59,480 bases of DNA. It comes from a virus. Each line of letters starts with the position of its first letter. Positions within the stretch are counted from its first letter, which is position 1. Under the pieces are notes generated by a model, which did not search any database, was not told where the DNA came from, and worked only from the letters and a program-made list of their open reading frames with translations. The DNA is taken from IMG/VR virus record IMGVR_UViG_3300042484_002671, positions 1 to 59,480 of that record, one strand, 5' to 3'. The position numbers were made by a program, and so were the translations under genes. Of this stretch, positions 16,350 to 24,708 are shown piece after piece.

Positions 16350-17378
16350 TTAGTTATTTTTTATTATACATTTTAGGATTTGGTCTTTATAATCAGCAAC
16401 GGTATCAAACGCTTTTTGAATATCGTTGAATTCAAATTCATGTGAAATAATATTTTCAATCTCATTGTCTCCTGTATAGTTTTTAACACAGTCGTCCAAA
16501 GTTTGATTTGACCTTCTCACATTTTTAATTGTTAATTCTTTAGTTCTCATTCTATGAGGATTGTATGTTACAAAATCCGCTTCAGGGATTCCAATTAATG
16601 CAACCTTACCATTAACTGATGCAACATTAATACATCCGTCAATAGACTCTGTTGTACCTCCTGTGTCAATAGACATTGTGGTTCCCATACCTCCTGTTAA
16701 TTCTTTGATTTTTTTTGTGTAGTCGTCGGCAAGTAAGAATGATTCTTTTGCTCCGAAGTCTTTTGCAAACTTAACTCTATATGGTAATTTGTCTATCATA
16801 AAGATATCTTTAACACCTGCCTTCTTTAGTATAGAAAACATACATAAACCAATAGGCCCAGCTCCAAATATAGTTGCTGATTCAGTAAATTTTGGTTCAA
16901 GTAAATTTGCAGTGTGTAGACAAACTCCAAGTGGTTCAAGTAAACTTGCCAAGTTGAATGACATTGAATCTGGAATTTTAACTAATTGTAATTCTTCAAC
17001 CACAACATAGTCGGCAAATGCACCTTGTGCATTAGCCCCCATAAAAGTTCCTTTATCACATAAGTTATGTTTACCCTTTAAAGACCAATAAGAGGTGACA
17101 CACGGCATCCCAGGTTCAACTGCGACTCTATCACCATCTTTGAATAATTTAGACCCGTTAGAGTCAACTATAACTCCTGAAGGTTCGTGACCCATGTACA
17201 TTGGTAGGGGATTTTTGAAGGAACCTAATCCTCCTTCTTTAAAGTAATGCATATCGGAACCACAGATTCCAACAGATTTCATTGCGACAAGTATTTGACC
17301 TTCTTTTAATTTTGGAATTTCTTCCTCAAAAATATCAATCTTTCTTATCTGAGTTAGTTTTGCTACTCTGTTCTTCAT
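16350..17378 (-). CDS. Zinc-type medium-chain dehydrogenase (sorbitol dehydrogenase-like)
   Basis: 342 residues. The catalytic zinc site is GICGSDMHYF (Cys ~38) and GHEPSG (His-Glu). The NAD(P)-binding motif GAGPIG lies in the second domain. The structural-zinc loop is degenerate: only the first and last of the four usual Cys remain (PCVTSYWSLKGKHNLC), as in sorbitol dehydrogenases. It likely oxidises or reduces a sugar alcohol or keto-sugar at a secondary hydroxyl. The start fits the family length. It overlaps the upstream aminotransferase end by 44 bases. Confidence 0.8.
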   Translation of the reverse strand: MKNRVAKLTQIRKIDIFEEEIPKLKEGQILVAMKSVGICGSDMHYFKEGGLGSFKNPLPMYMGHEPSGVIVDSNGSKLFKDGDRVAVEPGMPCVTSYWSLKGKHNLCDKGTFMGANAQGAFADYVVVEELQLVKIPDSMSFNLASLLEPLGVCLHTANLLEPKFTESATIFGAGPIGLCMFSILKKAGVKDIFMIDKLPYRVKFAKDFGAKESFLLADDYTKKIKELTGGMGTTMSIDTGGTTESIDGCINVASVNGKVALIGIPEADFVTYNPHRMRTKELTIKNVRRSNQTLDDCVKNYTGDNEIENIISHEFEFNDIQKAFDTVADYKDQILKCIIKNN

Positions 17379-18498
17379 AATCGATTAAAGCTTGTTTTAA
17401 AACATCACAGATGTAATCGACCTCTTTTATTGATAACTCAGGGTATAGAGGAGGGCATACGTGATGTTTAGAATAATAATCAGTATTTGGTAAATTTACA
17501 GAGGAAAATTGTTCTTTATATAAAGGTTGTTCATGAACAGGTATTCTATAGACCTCACCTGTCAACGAGATACCTTTTTCTTTACAATATTTTTTTAACC
17601 ACAAACCATCCATAGGAGTGATTACAATGGCTTTGTAGTATGCACATGTACCATTCCCTTTTTGTTTGATAACTTTGTATCTGGTTTTGGATAAGTTTTT
17701 TCGATATCTTTCTAAGAGGTCAGTTCTTTTTTCAATCCTTGAGTAAACTCTATCACATTCAATACTACCTAACAATCCAGTAAATTCGTTAATCTTAAAG
17801 TTGTTTCCTTCAGAGTTAACAATAATCCCGCTATCATAAATGTGTCTGCCAAAGTTCTTTAATGATTTCATTTTTTCATAAAGTTCTTTGTTATTTGTTG
17901 TAATCATCCCACCTTCACCTGTTGTCATAACTTTAGTTGGGAAGAATGAAAAAGTTCCTACATCGCCAATAACACCAGCCCTGTGAGTTCCTTTTAATGA
18001 AAAATGAGCGTGAGCGGCATCTTCGACCAATGGAACATTATTTTTTTTACACACATCAACAATTTTAGAAATGTCGTGTGAAATAATACCACCAATGTGA
18101 ACAATGACTACAGCTCCAACTTCAGGTGTAATCTTACTTATTAAATCTTTTAATGATATTGAAAAAGATTCTGGCTCCATATCTAATAATTCAATAATAC
18201 CTCCAGCATTTGTGATTGCGACACTTGTTGCAAAAAATGTGTTTGACGGCATTAAAACTTTTTTGCCTTTTACATCAAGAGCCTTTAATGCTAACTCAAT
18301 TGCTGTTGTACCATTTGAACATGCTAACGCATATTTTGCGTCACTCATTTCAGCAAATTTATCCTCAAACTCCTTTACATATTTTGATTCTCCTAATGGT
18401 CTATCAGAAGACAAGATATCCCATGAACCCTTTAAAAACTTAAACTTAGATTTAAAATCAAATTTCAATCTAAAAATTGGAATGTTTAATTTTTTCAT
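17335..18498 (-). CDS. DegT/DnrJ/EryC1/StrS sugar aminotransferase
   Basis: 387 residues. PLP Lys189 lies in FFPTKVMTTGEGG, the cofactor Asp160 in VEDAAHAH, and the substrate region in NFKINEFTGLLG. These enzymes aminate keto-sugar nucleotides to give amino sugars. The gene overlaps the following dehydrogenase by 44 bases and the preceding PglD-like acyltransferase by 4 bases. An aminotransferase next to an acyltransferase is the usual pair for making N-acylated amino sugars. The 4-keto-sugar-forming dehydratase is not in the window and would have to come from the host or from elsewhere in the phage. Confidence 0.88.
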   Translation of the reverse strand: MKKLNIPIFRLKFDFKSKFKFLKGSWDILSSDRPLGESKYVKEFEDKFAEMSDAKYALACSNGTTAIELALKALDVKGKKVLMPSNTFFATSVAITNAGGIIELLDMEPESFSISLKDLISKITPEVGAVVIVHIGGIISHDISKIVDVCKKNNVPLVEDAAHAHFSLKGTHRAGVIGDVGTFSFFPTKVMTTGEGGMITTNNKELYEKMKSLKNFGRHIYDSGIIVNSEGNNFKINEFTGLLGSIECDRVYSRIEKRTDLLERYRKNLSKTRYKVIKQKGNGTCAYYKAIVITPMDGLWLKKYCKEKGISLTGEVYRIPVHEQPLYKEQFSSVNLPNTDYYSKHHVCPPLYPELSIKEVDYICDVLKQALIDYEEQSSKTNSDKKD

Positions 18499-19133
18499 AA
18501 CTTATAAACTTTTTTAACTTTTGATGGTATTCCTGCAACCATAACATTTGGTGGAACGTCGTCAATAACGACAGAACCCGCGGCAACAATTGAATTGTCA
18601 CCAACTTTAACTTTAGGTATTAGTGTGCTCGCAGCACTTATAAAACAATTTTCACCAACTTCAACATAACCACATAAAGTTGCGTTAGGTGATATTTGAG
18701 AGAAGTCCCCAATTGAACAATCATGTTCAACTATTGACCCAGTGTTAATTATTGTACAATTACCAATAAAGGAATCTACATGTACTACAGCGTTTGGGCA
18801 AATTAAATTACCATGACCAAATTTTTTAGTTTCTACAACTGCGGTTGGATGAATACAATTTATTGGTTCTTTTTTTGTGTACGATTTAATTAGGTTGTAA
18901 TGTTTTTTTCTCATAAGGTTATCCCCTGTGGCAATAAAATAATCTACGTTAGACGTATTGATGTGGTCTAAAGATTTTTCAACTGTAGGGTATAATCTAT
19001 TAATTTGTATTTCATCTGCAAAACATTCCACATAATAAAGTACATGATGAGGGTGAGTCATTTTAAAAATGTTTGTCGCTATCTTAGCTCCTGCTGAGCC
19101 TCCGACAATTAGGATTGATTTTGGTTCACTCAT
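18495..19133 (-). CDS. PglD/NeuD-like sugar acyltransferase
   Basis: 212 residues. The N-terminal Rossmann-like domain (ILIVGGSAGAKIA) binds the sugar nucleotide. The C-terminal left-handed beta-helix of hexapeptide repeats (HGNLICPNAVV, GNCTIINTGS, GDFSQISPNA, GDNSIVAAGS) binds acyl-CoA. The catalytic His is in IVEHDCSIGD. It transfers acetyl or another acyl group to the amino group made by the adjacent DegT enzyme. Start and stop overlap neighbours by 4 bases each. Confidence 0.85.
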   Translation of the reverse strand: MSEPKSILIVGGSAGAKIATNIFKMTHPHHVLYYVECFADEIQINRLYPTVEKSLDHINTSNVDYFIATGDNLMRKKHYNLIKSYTKKEPINCIHPTAVVETKKFGHGNLICPNAVVHVDSFIGNCTIINTGSIVEHDCSIGDFSQISPNATLCGYVEVGENCFISAASTLIPKVKVGDNSIVAAGSVVIDDVPPNVMVAGIPSKVKKVYKL

Positions 19134-19960
19134 ATTAATTCAATTGGTAAATTTTCATTATACATACCCCAGTCATCAGGGTTGGATGTGTTTGTAAAAT
19201 CTCGTATGATAGAATTTTGGTCAGACATAGGGGGTACAGATTCGTCTTCATCTCTATCTCCACTCTTACCGTGATTCAAATGAAATATATAATGGTCTAA
19301 TACTTGGATGTTAGAATAAAATGAGGCTTTCTTCATTACGTTTGTATCAATACCACATCCAAACAATATTGATTCTTCAAAACCTTTCATTTGGTTCCAT
19401 ACGTTTTTGTGACCAATTTGATAGTCACCACAACAATTAATCAGGGACCATTTATCGGTTTCACTTTCAAGTCTTTCTTTAGTTCTATAACCATTACGGT
19501 TATCCCACAATGATTTATATAAACTATTATAGTCGTTAAATGATAGGTGAAATGATTCATCAACATCTCTTCTTGGAACGGTATAAAATACATCTTCCTT
19601 TAGGATTGAATCCTCAAGAGGTGTTGTTACAATATCAATATTAGTTGAAATAATATAATCGTGAGATGCTCGTCTTAATCCAATATTTCTACCAATAGAT
19701 TCAATCATACTATAGTTAGCAATCTCAGGGTATTTTTCTTTTAAAAATTCTTTAGGAACTTGAATATATTTTAATTTTCCTGTTTGAGGCAAATTATGTT
19801 TAATATTAGAAATAACTCCTTCTCCATTCTTAGTTTTCCAATCTACAAAGATAACTTCATCATGATTTTCAATTAAAGATAATAACGCCATAGTAGTTCT
19901 TTTGTGTAAGTTTCCACCATAGTTATCATTTCTTGAAGTCAGTATTACCGATTTTTTCAT
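19130..19960 (-). CDS. Glycosyltransferase, family 2-like
   Basis: 276 residues. N-terminal SVILTSRNDNYGGNLHKR, nucleotide-binding DEVIFVDW, and a DxD-type STNIDIVT (about 103-110), followed by a galactosyltransferase-like second half with conserved CGDYQIGHK and GCGIDTNVM. It is soluble. It overlaps the methyltransferase upstream by one base and the acyltransferase downstream by 4. The substrate is unknown. Confidence 0.65.
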   Translation of the reverse strand: MKKSVILTSRNDNYGGNLHKRTTMALLSLIENHDEVIFVDWKTKNGEGVISNIKHNLPQTGKLKYIQVPKEFLKEKYPEIANYSMIESIGRNIGLRRASHDYIISTNIDIVTTPLEDSILKEDVFYTVPRRDVDESFHLSFNDYNSLYKSLWDNRNGYRTKERLESETDKWSLINCCGDYQIGHKNVWNQMKGFEESILFGCGIDTNVMKKASFYSNIQVLDHYIFHLNHGKSGDRDEDESVPPMSDQNSIIRDFTNTSNPDDWGMYNENLPIELI

Positions 19961-20613
19961 TATAATTTTTTATATAATTTGTCACAAAACATTTTTCCAT
20001 TAACAGAACTTCTGTGATGACTACTATCTTTAATAAATTCAAATCCTTTTGAAAGTATATAATCATTAACTTGAGTTTCAAAATTAGAACCTAAATCTGA
20101 CACTTCAATAATAATATATTTAAAAGTTTTTATACCGTCACCAATACCTTCAAGTACTTGTAATTCAGCACCTTCAGTATCAATGTTTAATAAATCGTAA
20201 TTTGAAAAATCTAATCCTTCTCTTTCAAACAAAGTTTTAATTGTTATTGTTTTAGTCATAACAATATCACCATTTTGTTCTAATAAAGAACTTGAGTCTG
20301 GATTAGATGATGGACAAAATAATTTCATTTCTAAATCATCAATATTCCAAGCCGCAAGATTATAAATCTTTTGACCAAATTGCTCAACTTCATTTTTAAA
20401 CCTTGAGTATGAATTTGGATTTGCCTCTAAAAAAATAGAATTGTTTCCACAATAATGTGCATATTGTTTTGCTTCCCAAGCATCCCAAGCACCAATATGA
20501 AGAACACCTTTAGGTGTCCATTCTAAATTATAGAATAATCCTTTGTTGTTTCCAAAATTATCAGTCCCAACTGGATTTGGGTCTAAGTCCCAAAACGCTC
20601 CAAATAAACTCAT
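19960..20613 (-). CDS. FkbM-family methyltransferase
   Basis: 217 residues. Motifs: GVLHIGAWDAWEA (SAM loop), IFLEANPNSYSRFK, and the FkbM signature FSNYDLLNIDTEGAELQVLEG (residues ~146-166) followed by IIIEVS. FkbM enzymes often O-methylate sugars or polyketides. In this operon a methylated glycan is likely. It shares one base with the downstream GT and lies 1 base from the upstream methyltransferase. Confidence 0.85.
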   Translation of the reverse strand: MSLFGAFWDLDPNPVGTDNFGNNKGLFYNLEWTPKGVLHIGAWDAWEAKQYAHYCGNNSIFLEANPNSYSRFKNEVEQFGQKIYNLAAWNIDDLEMKLFCPSSNPDSSSLLEQNGDIVMTKTITIKTLFEREGLDFSNYDLLNIDTEGAELQVLEGIGDGIKTFKYIIIEVSDLGSNFETQVNDYILSKGFEFIKDSSHHRSSVNGKMFCDKLYKKL

Positions 20614-20614
20614 A

Positions 20615-21286
20615 CTATTTTCTTTTTAATATTATTTCTTCTGTGGCGTAACCAACATTATTAATTTGTAATATTTCCCAATCAGGAGCATTTTCACGTA
20701 TCCATTTTTCACTTATGAAAACCACTTTAATTATCTCTCTACCGTTCCAATTTTTAAAATCTGCTTGGTTATTTCCATCGTGTTTGTGTTTATTATCATC
20801 ATTTAACATTCCGTCATACATTACAAAAATACATCCTGTATTTGCAACTTCAGCTAAATTTTTAAAAACATCTTTTTTAAATTCTAATGGAATGTGAGGA
20901 AGGACTGCATTGGTAAACATAAAATCAAATTTGATTGGAAACTTGTCTGCAAAACTTTCAGTTAAATCGGATTGAACAAATTTTAAAGTTTCAGTTTCAT
21001 ATTTTTTAGCATAATTAATTCTATTGTTAGATAAATCAATTCCATAAGTTTTTTCAAAAGTTTCACTTAAAACTCTGGTAAAATACCCTTGAGCGCAACC
21101 AACATCTAAACAATTTTTATTAATATTTTTATCAATTAAATTTTCAATTTTTGGAATTAAATTTTCTTTCATCCAATTAACATCTCTTTCTGCATAACCA
21201 GTTTCAGAATTAGGAGTTCCTATAGGGTTAATTAAACTTTCGTCTTCGAAATAATTTTTTAACGATTCTTTTATATTCTTTATCAT
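20615..21286 (-). CDS. Class I SAM-dependent methyltransferase
   Basis: 223 residues. Motif I is LDVGCAQGYFTRVL (~59-72), with the acidic tip GIDLSNNRI, motif II FVQSDLTES and motif IV FDFMFTNAVLPHIP. This is a UbiE/Methyltransf_11-type enzyme. The acceptor cannot be read. The operon context suggests a sugar or glycan. Confidence 0.8.
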   Translation of the reverse strand: MIKNIKESLKNYFEDESLINPIGTPNSETGYAERDVNWMKENLIPKIENLIDKNINKNCLDVGCAQGYFTRVLSETFEKTYGIDLSNNRINYAKKYETETLKFVQSDLTESFADKFPIKFDFMFTNAVLPHIPLEFKKDVFKNLAEVANTGCIFVMYDGMLNDDNKHKHDGNNQADFKNWNGREIIKVVFISEKWIRENAPDWEILQINNVGYATEEIILKRK

Positions 21287-21287
21287 A

Positions 21288-21671
21288 TTATTTATATTTT
21301 ACATATTCTTTTACTTCTCTGATTTCAGAATCAGTAAATTTATTAATTTCATTTTTCAATCTAAACCTTTCATCGTTTGTGAAATAAACTTTTCTTGCAA
21401 AATCAATGAACTCACCCTCAAATCTTTTTTCGGTTTCTAACACTCTTAACCTATCTTCAATATCCCAAAGTTTTGAGTTAATGTCAACTAATTGATGATA
21501 TAAAGATTCTATTTCAGGTTGTTCTAAATAAATTGATGACATGTTATAAAGAAGTTCAAATTCTTTGTTAACATATTCTAACTTTTCTTCATTAGTAATT
21601 TTTGTTTGTTTTACGTGTAAGATGGATAATTTGTCAATTAACTCACCTGTACTTACTGGTGTGTGTATCAT
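21288..21671 (-). CDS. DUF6165-like coiled-coil protein
   Basis: 127 residues. It opens TPVSTGELIDKLSILHVKQTKI, which I recognise as the signature of DUF6165 proteins found among lipopolysaccharide and glycan genes. The rest is helical and charged, with coiled-coil character. Function is unknown. It may pair with the heptosyltransferase-like protein with which it overlaps by 4 bases. Confidence 0.65.
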   Translation of the reverse strand: MIHTPVSTGELIDKLSILHVKQTKITNEEKLEYVNKEFELLYNMSSIYLEQPEIESLYHQLVDINSKLWDIEDRLRVLETEKRFEGEFIDFARKVYFTNDERFRLKNEINKFTDSEIREVKEYVKYK

Positions 21672-22375
21672 AATACGTATGTTAAATCTTTGTCGAATAT
21701 ATGTTCGACTTGATGAAAACTTGGAGATGAATGTCTTGAATAAACTGTGACATTTTTTAAACCAAGCTTTGAGATTATGTAGAGAATTGATGTTTCTACG
21801 GTATAAATGTGTTTAGCCTTTAATAAAAGTCCAATCCAATCAAATAAATTATCCCAACCAAGATATTCCATCTCAACTGAGTTTTCGTATTCTCCCATAT
21901 GTGGACATGGCTTTGAATGTGGAGGAGAACCAAACATTCTATTAACAAAAACAAATTCTTTATCTTGTACCCCATAGTGGTCTATAAGTTTTTGTTCTCT
22001 TTCTAAGTTTCTTTCAAATTCGAAATAGTCTAACCAGTCAGATGAGTCTATACTAACCATTTTATATTTTGCCTGCATAACAGAAATGTCAGGGAAATGT
22101 CTATCAAAATGTTGTATTGGTAGATAAATTGAATCATCAGCAATTTGTACAGGTTTACTGTACCCTTCCAAATAGATGTTTTTGTGAGGGAAATTTTCAT
22201 TTTCAGTTACAAATTTCAATCCATCAACTTTAATGTAGTTTTTGATAAATTCAAACTGTTGAATTACTGGCCACCAAACTTCATACCCTTTAGATATTAA
22301 ATCTTTGGCAATTTTTTGAGTGAAAAAAATATCTCCAATTCCCGCAGGCTGTCGTATTAAACAAATTTTAGACAT
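21668..22375 (-). CDS. GT9-like (heptosyltransferase-like) glycosyltransferase
   Basis: 235 residues. The N-terminus ICLIRQPAGIGDIFFTQKIA resembles the GT9 start (G-x-G-D-x-x-x-x-x-P). A C-terminal block VETSILYIISKLGLKNVTVY resembles the donor-binding region. It is shorter than typical GT9 enzymes (about 320-350), so it may be a minimal or non-canonical GT-B protein. It overlaps both neighbours by 4-8 bases. Confidence 0.5.
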   Translation of the reverse strand: MSKICLIRQPAGIGDIFFTQKIAKDLISKGYEVWWPVIQQFEFIKNYIKVDGLKFVTENENFPHKNIYLEGYSKPVQIADDSIYLPIQHFDRHFPDISVMQAKYKMVSIDSSDWLDYFEFERNLEREQKLIDHYGVQDKEFVFVNRMFGSPPHSKPCPHMGEYENSVEMEYLGWDNLFDWIGLLLKAKHIYTVETSILYIISKLGLKNVTVYSRHSSPSFHQVEHIFDKDLTYVL

Positions 22376-23171
22376 AGTCTTTTAAGTGATTTTCAAAAAT
22401 CCAATCGTCAAGAACACTGTATTTTTGTACTCTATCATAATTATCTTTAATAGCCTCTATTTTTGAATTATAAAGCTCTTCAGTTAGTGTTGTAATATCA
22501 AAAGTTCCATCAAAAAATATAATCCCATCTGAGTTAAAATATTCTGTAACTTTTGGAGTACCCATGTAAATTGGTATAGTACCAGTGGCAAAACAATCTA
22601 ATATTTTTTCTGTGAAATAAGTATCATAGGTGTCATTTTCAACACAGAATGAAAAACGGTAATCAACTAATCCAATTTCTTTGTTTGGGATTTCTTGGAT
22701 ACCTCTACCAAATACATCAATCTTATCTTGGTTTGCCATTGCAAAATCATGTCTGATTTCATGTTGGCGTGTCCATCTTTTATTTGATGTAATCATAGAT
22801 GCCATCTTAGTCTTTGGGTGTATTGCAAAGTCTTTAATGTAGACACCATAAGCGGGAGTCCATTTGAATTTAGGATTTAGTTGGAGTAGTTCATCATTGT
22901 GAGTCCAAATTTGTTCAAAAGTCTCAAGAACCTCATCTAAATGTTTTTTAATATTATCTACCGCACCACCATCAAATCTTCTTGATTCAATAATCCAAAG
23001 AAATTTTTTCTTAACTCCCCCATCAACTTTATGGTCTTCAATCCCTTTAAATAAATCATTATCTAAATAAACCGAAATAGGGTTATCGTAACTATTAAAA
23101 CACCACTCAATATGGACTGGTGGTTTATTGGCTGTTGAGCCTTTGTCATGAGAAAAATTTCTCGATAGCAT
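22368..23171 (-). CDS. GT10-like fucosyltransferase
   Basis: 267 residues from the ATG at 23171, which leaves a 2-base gap after the upstream stop. The longest frame starts at 23219 but would overlap that gene by 46 bases, and an ATG at 23186 is also possible. The C-terminal half has the alpha-1,3/4-fucosyltransferase signature: FSFCVEN (173-179), YFTEKILDCFATGTIPIYMG (185-204) and a following Tyr-Phe. The known donor of GT10 is GDP-L-fucose. GDP-L-galactose differs only by the 6-hydroxyl. It lies next to a GT11 enzyme and in the operon that carries the GDP-mannose epimerase. Confidence 0.8.
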   Translation of the reverse strand: MLSRNFSHDKGSTANKPPVHIEWCFNSYDNPISVYLDNDLFKGIEDHKVDGGVKKKFLWIIESRRFDGGAVDNIKKHLDEVLETFEQIWTHNDELLQLNPKFKWTPAYGVYIKDFAIHPKTKMASMITSNKRWTRQHEIRHDFAMANQDKIDVFGRGIQEIPNKEIGLVDYRFSFCVENDTYDTYFTEKILDCFATGTIPIYMGTPKVTEYFNSDGIIFFDGTFDITTLTEELYNSKIEAIKDNYDRVQKYSVLDDWIFENHLKDYV

Positions 23172-23173
23172 AT

Positions 23174-23983
23174 TTAACTTAACCATCCGTCTTCGTATTT
23201 TACTTCTAATACAATCCAATTAGGTTCGTATATATCTTTATAGTTTCTTGGTCCTCTTGGTCCAAACCAAATTGAAGGAGCCACGATTTTCTTATTAGGG
23301 TTAGGGTTCAAAAATGTACCCCACCATGAGAATGTAGAATTAACCATGATATGGTTTTTACATAATGACATTAACCACATCTCTCTATAATCATCATCTT
23401 CAACGTAAGTTACATTGTCAAACTTAAGATTTTCTTTAACCCAATCTCTGTCGTCACTAAAAACAAATACATGAGAATATTCTCCAATTTCTTTAAGTGC
23501 TCTTTCAATATATATTTCATTTGCAATTGGATGAATGTCAGGATTCATAAAACAATCACCTCTACGAATGTGAACTGATAATGTATTCTCTTGTTTTAGT
23601 TCAGGATGTTTTTCATACATCTCTTGAATAAATTCTTCTGTTGGTGAAAATATTTTTCTTATTTCGTCGTTATAACCAAAAAAGTTTTTGCTACTTTGGA
23701 AGTACCCGTCAAACACAGTGTCGTGGTCTTTAGCGTAAACATCAATGTATTCCCATGGCCCTTCACTAACTTTTTCAAATCCGTCAATACTCTCAACAAA
23801 TTTCATGTTTCTAAAGATATTATTAAGGTAGTTTTCGGTTTGTCTTCCTTGCATTGGTGTCCAAGAACGTGGTACAAAAACAGCCTCTCTGTTCAATTTC
23901 ATTGCGTGTGATAATGCGTGTGCTGCTTGGAACATTTGATTTCCCAATCCACCCATTAAATTACATGATATTAAATTACTCAT
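23174..23983 (-). CDS. GT11 alpha-1,2-fucosyltransferase-like
   Basis: 269 residues with all three GT11 hallmarks: GGLGNQMFQ (11-19), VHIRRGD (137-143) and NSTFSWWGTFLN (about 215-226). GT11 enzymes transfer L-fucose from GDP-fucose to a 2-hydroxyl. The gene overlaps the upstream GT2 by 4 bases. The length matches short bacterial members. With the adjacent GT10 it forms a fucosyltransferase pair in a phage that also encodes GDP-mannose epimerase. Confidence 0.9.
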   Translation of the reverse strand: MSNLISCNLMGGLGNQMFQAAHALSHAMKLNREAVFVPRSWTPMQGRQTENYLNNIFRNMKFVESIDGFEKVSEGPWEYIDVYAKDHDTVFDGYFQSSKNFFGYNDEIRKIFSPTEEFIQEMYEKHPELKQENTLSVHIRRGDCFMNPDIHPIANEIYIERALKEIGEYSHVFVFSDDRDWVKENLKFDNVTYVEDDDYREMWLMSLCKNHIMVNSTFSWWGTFLNPNPNKKIVAPSIWFGPRGPRNYKDIYEPNWIVLEVKYEDGWLS

Positions 23984-24708
23984 CTAATTAATTTTTTTAA
24001 TTTGGTTTTATTTCTTATTATGTTTGAACATCTTTCTTGTTCTTGGTGACCTCCACCCGTTGCACTTCCGACCTTATGGTCATTGTACGGGGAACTCGCA
24101 TTATAAACATAATACAGGTTCGGTAAAAATCTATAATTCTCTTTACCTGCTAATTCTAATAATGAAAATGTGTATGCAACATCTGCTGCTGATTTGAAAT
24201 AACTTCCGTCATTGTCTCGTAAATAATCTTGAGGAATTGATTTCCATAAAAATGTTTTCCAAGTTCTTAAGTGAGAAAATCTAAACACCTCTTTTCTTAC
24301 AGTGTCTGGATTACATTCTGACGAAAACCCTGGATTTCCATCAGAGTACATAAATGAACCGTTAGTTAACCAAACTTTATTATCAGAATAAACTTTTTTT
24401 ATATCTCCAACAACATCACTATTGAGTAAAAAATCATCTCCATCAATTTCGATTACAATATCTTTATCATCAAAAGTTGAGATTACTTCATCTAAGTTTC
24501 TTAACTTAAATTTTTTTTCTGTGTTAACGATAAGTTTAAACCTATTGTCTCCTTCTATTAAATTTTTAACTAATTCAACCGTATTATCAGTTGACATGTC
24601 ATCAATTAAATAAACTTCAAATTCATTATCTTTTTGATTCTTTATTGTTTTAATACAATTTTTAATATAATTTTCTGCATTCCAAAAACAACAAACAAAT
24701 TTTATCAT
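23980..24708 (-). CDS. Glycosyltransferase, family 2
   Basis: 242 residues. It has VCCFWNAENYIKNCIKTIKN, EVYLIDDMSTDNT and the DxD site EIDGDDFLL (about 88-96), a canonical GT2 layout. A C-terminal helix is Lys/Arg-rich. It overlaps both neighbours by 4 bases. The donor and acceptor are unknown. Confidence 0.85.
   Translation of the reverse strand: MIKFVCCFWNAENYIKNCIKTIKNQKDNEFEVYLIDDMSTDNTVELVKNLIEGDNRFKLIVNTEKKFKLRNLDEVISTFDDKDIVIEIDGDDFLLNSDVVGDIKKVYSDNKVWLTNGSFMYSDGNPGFSSECNPDTVRKEVFRFSHLRTWKTFLWKSIPQDYLRDNDGSYFKSAADVAYTFSLLELAGKENYRFLPNLYYVYNASSPYNDHKVGSATGGGHQEQERCSNIIRNKTKLKKLIR

Noticed and set aside
18104-18517. 137-aa plus-strand open frame opposite the aminotransferase
   Set aside because: It is a shadow of the DegT gene, which has clear catalytic motifs. 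The reverse frame has no domain or start signal.
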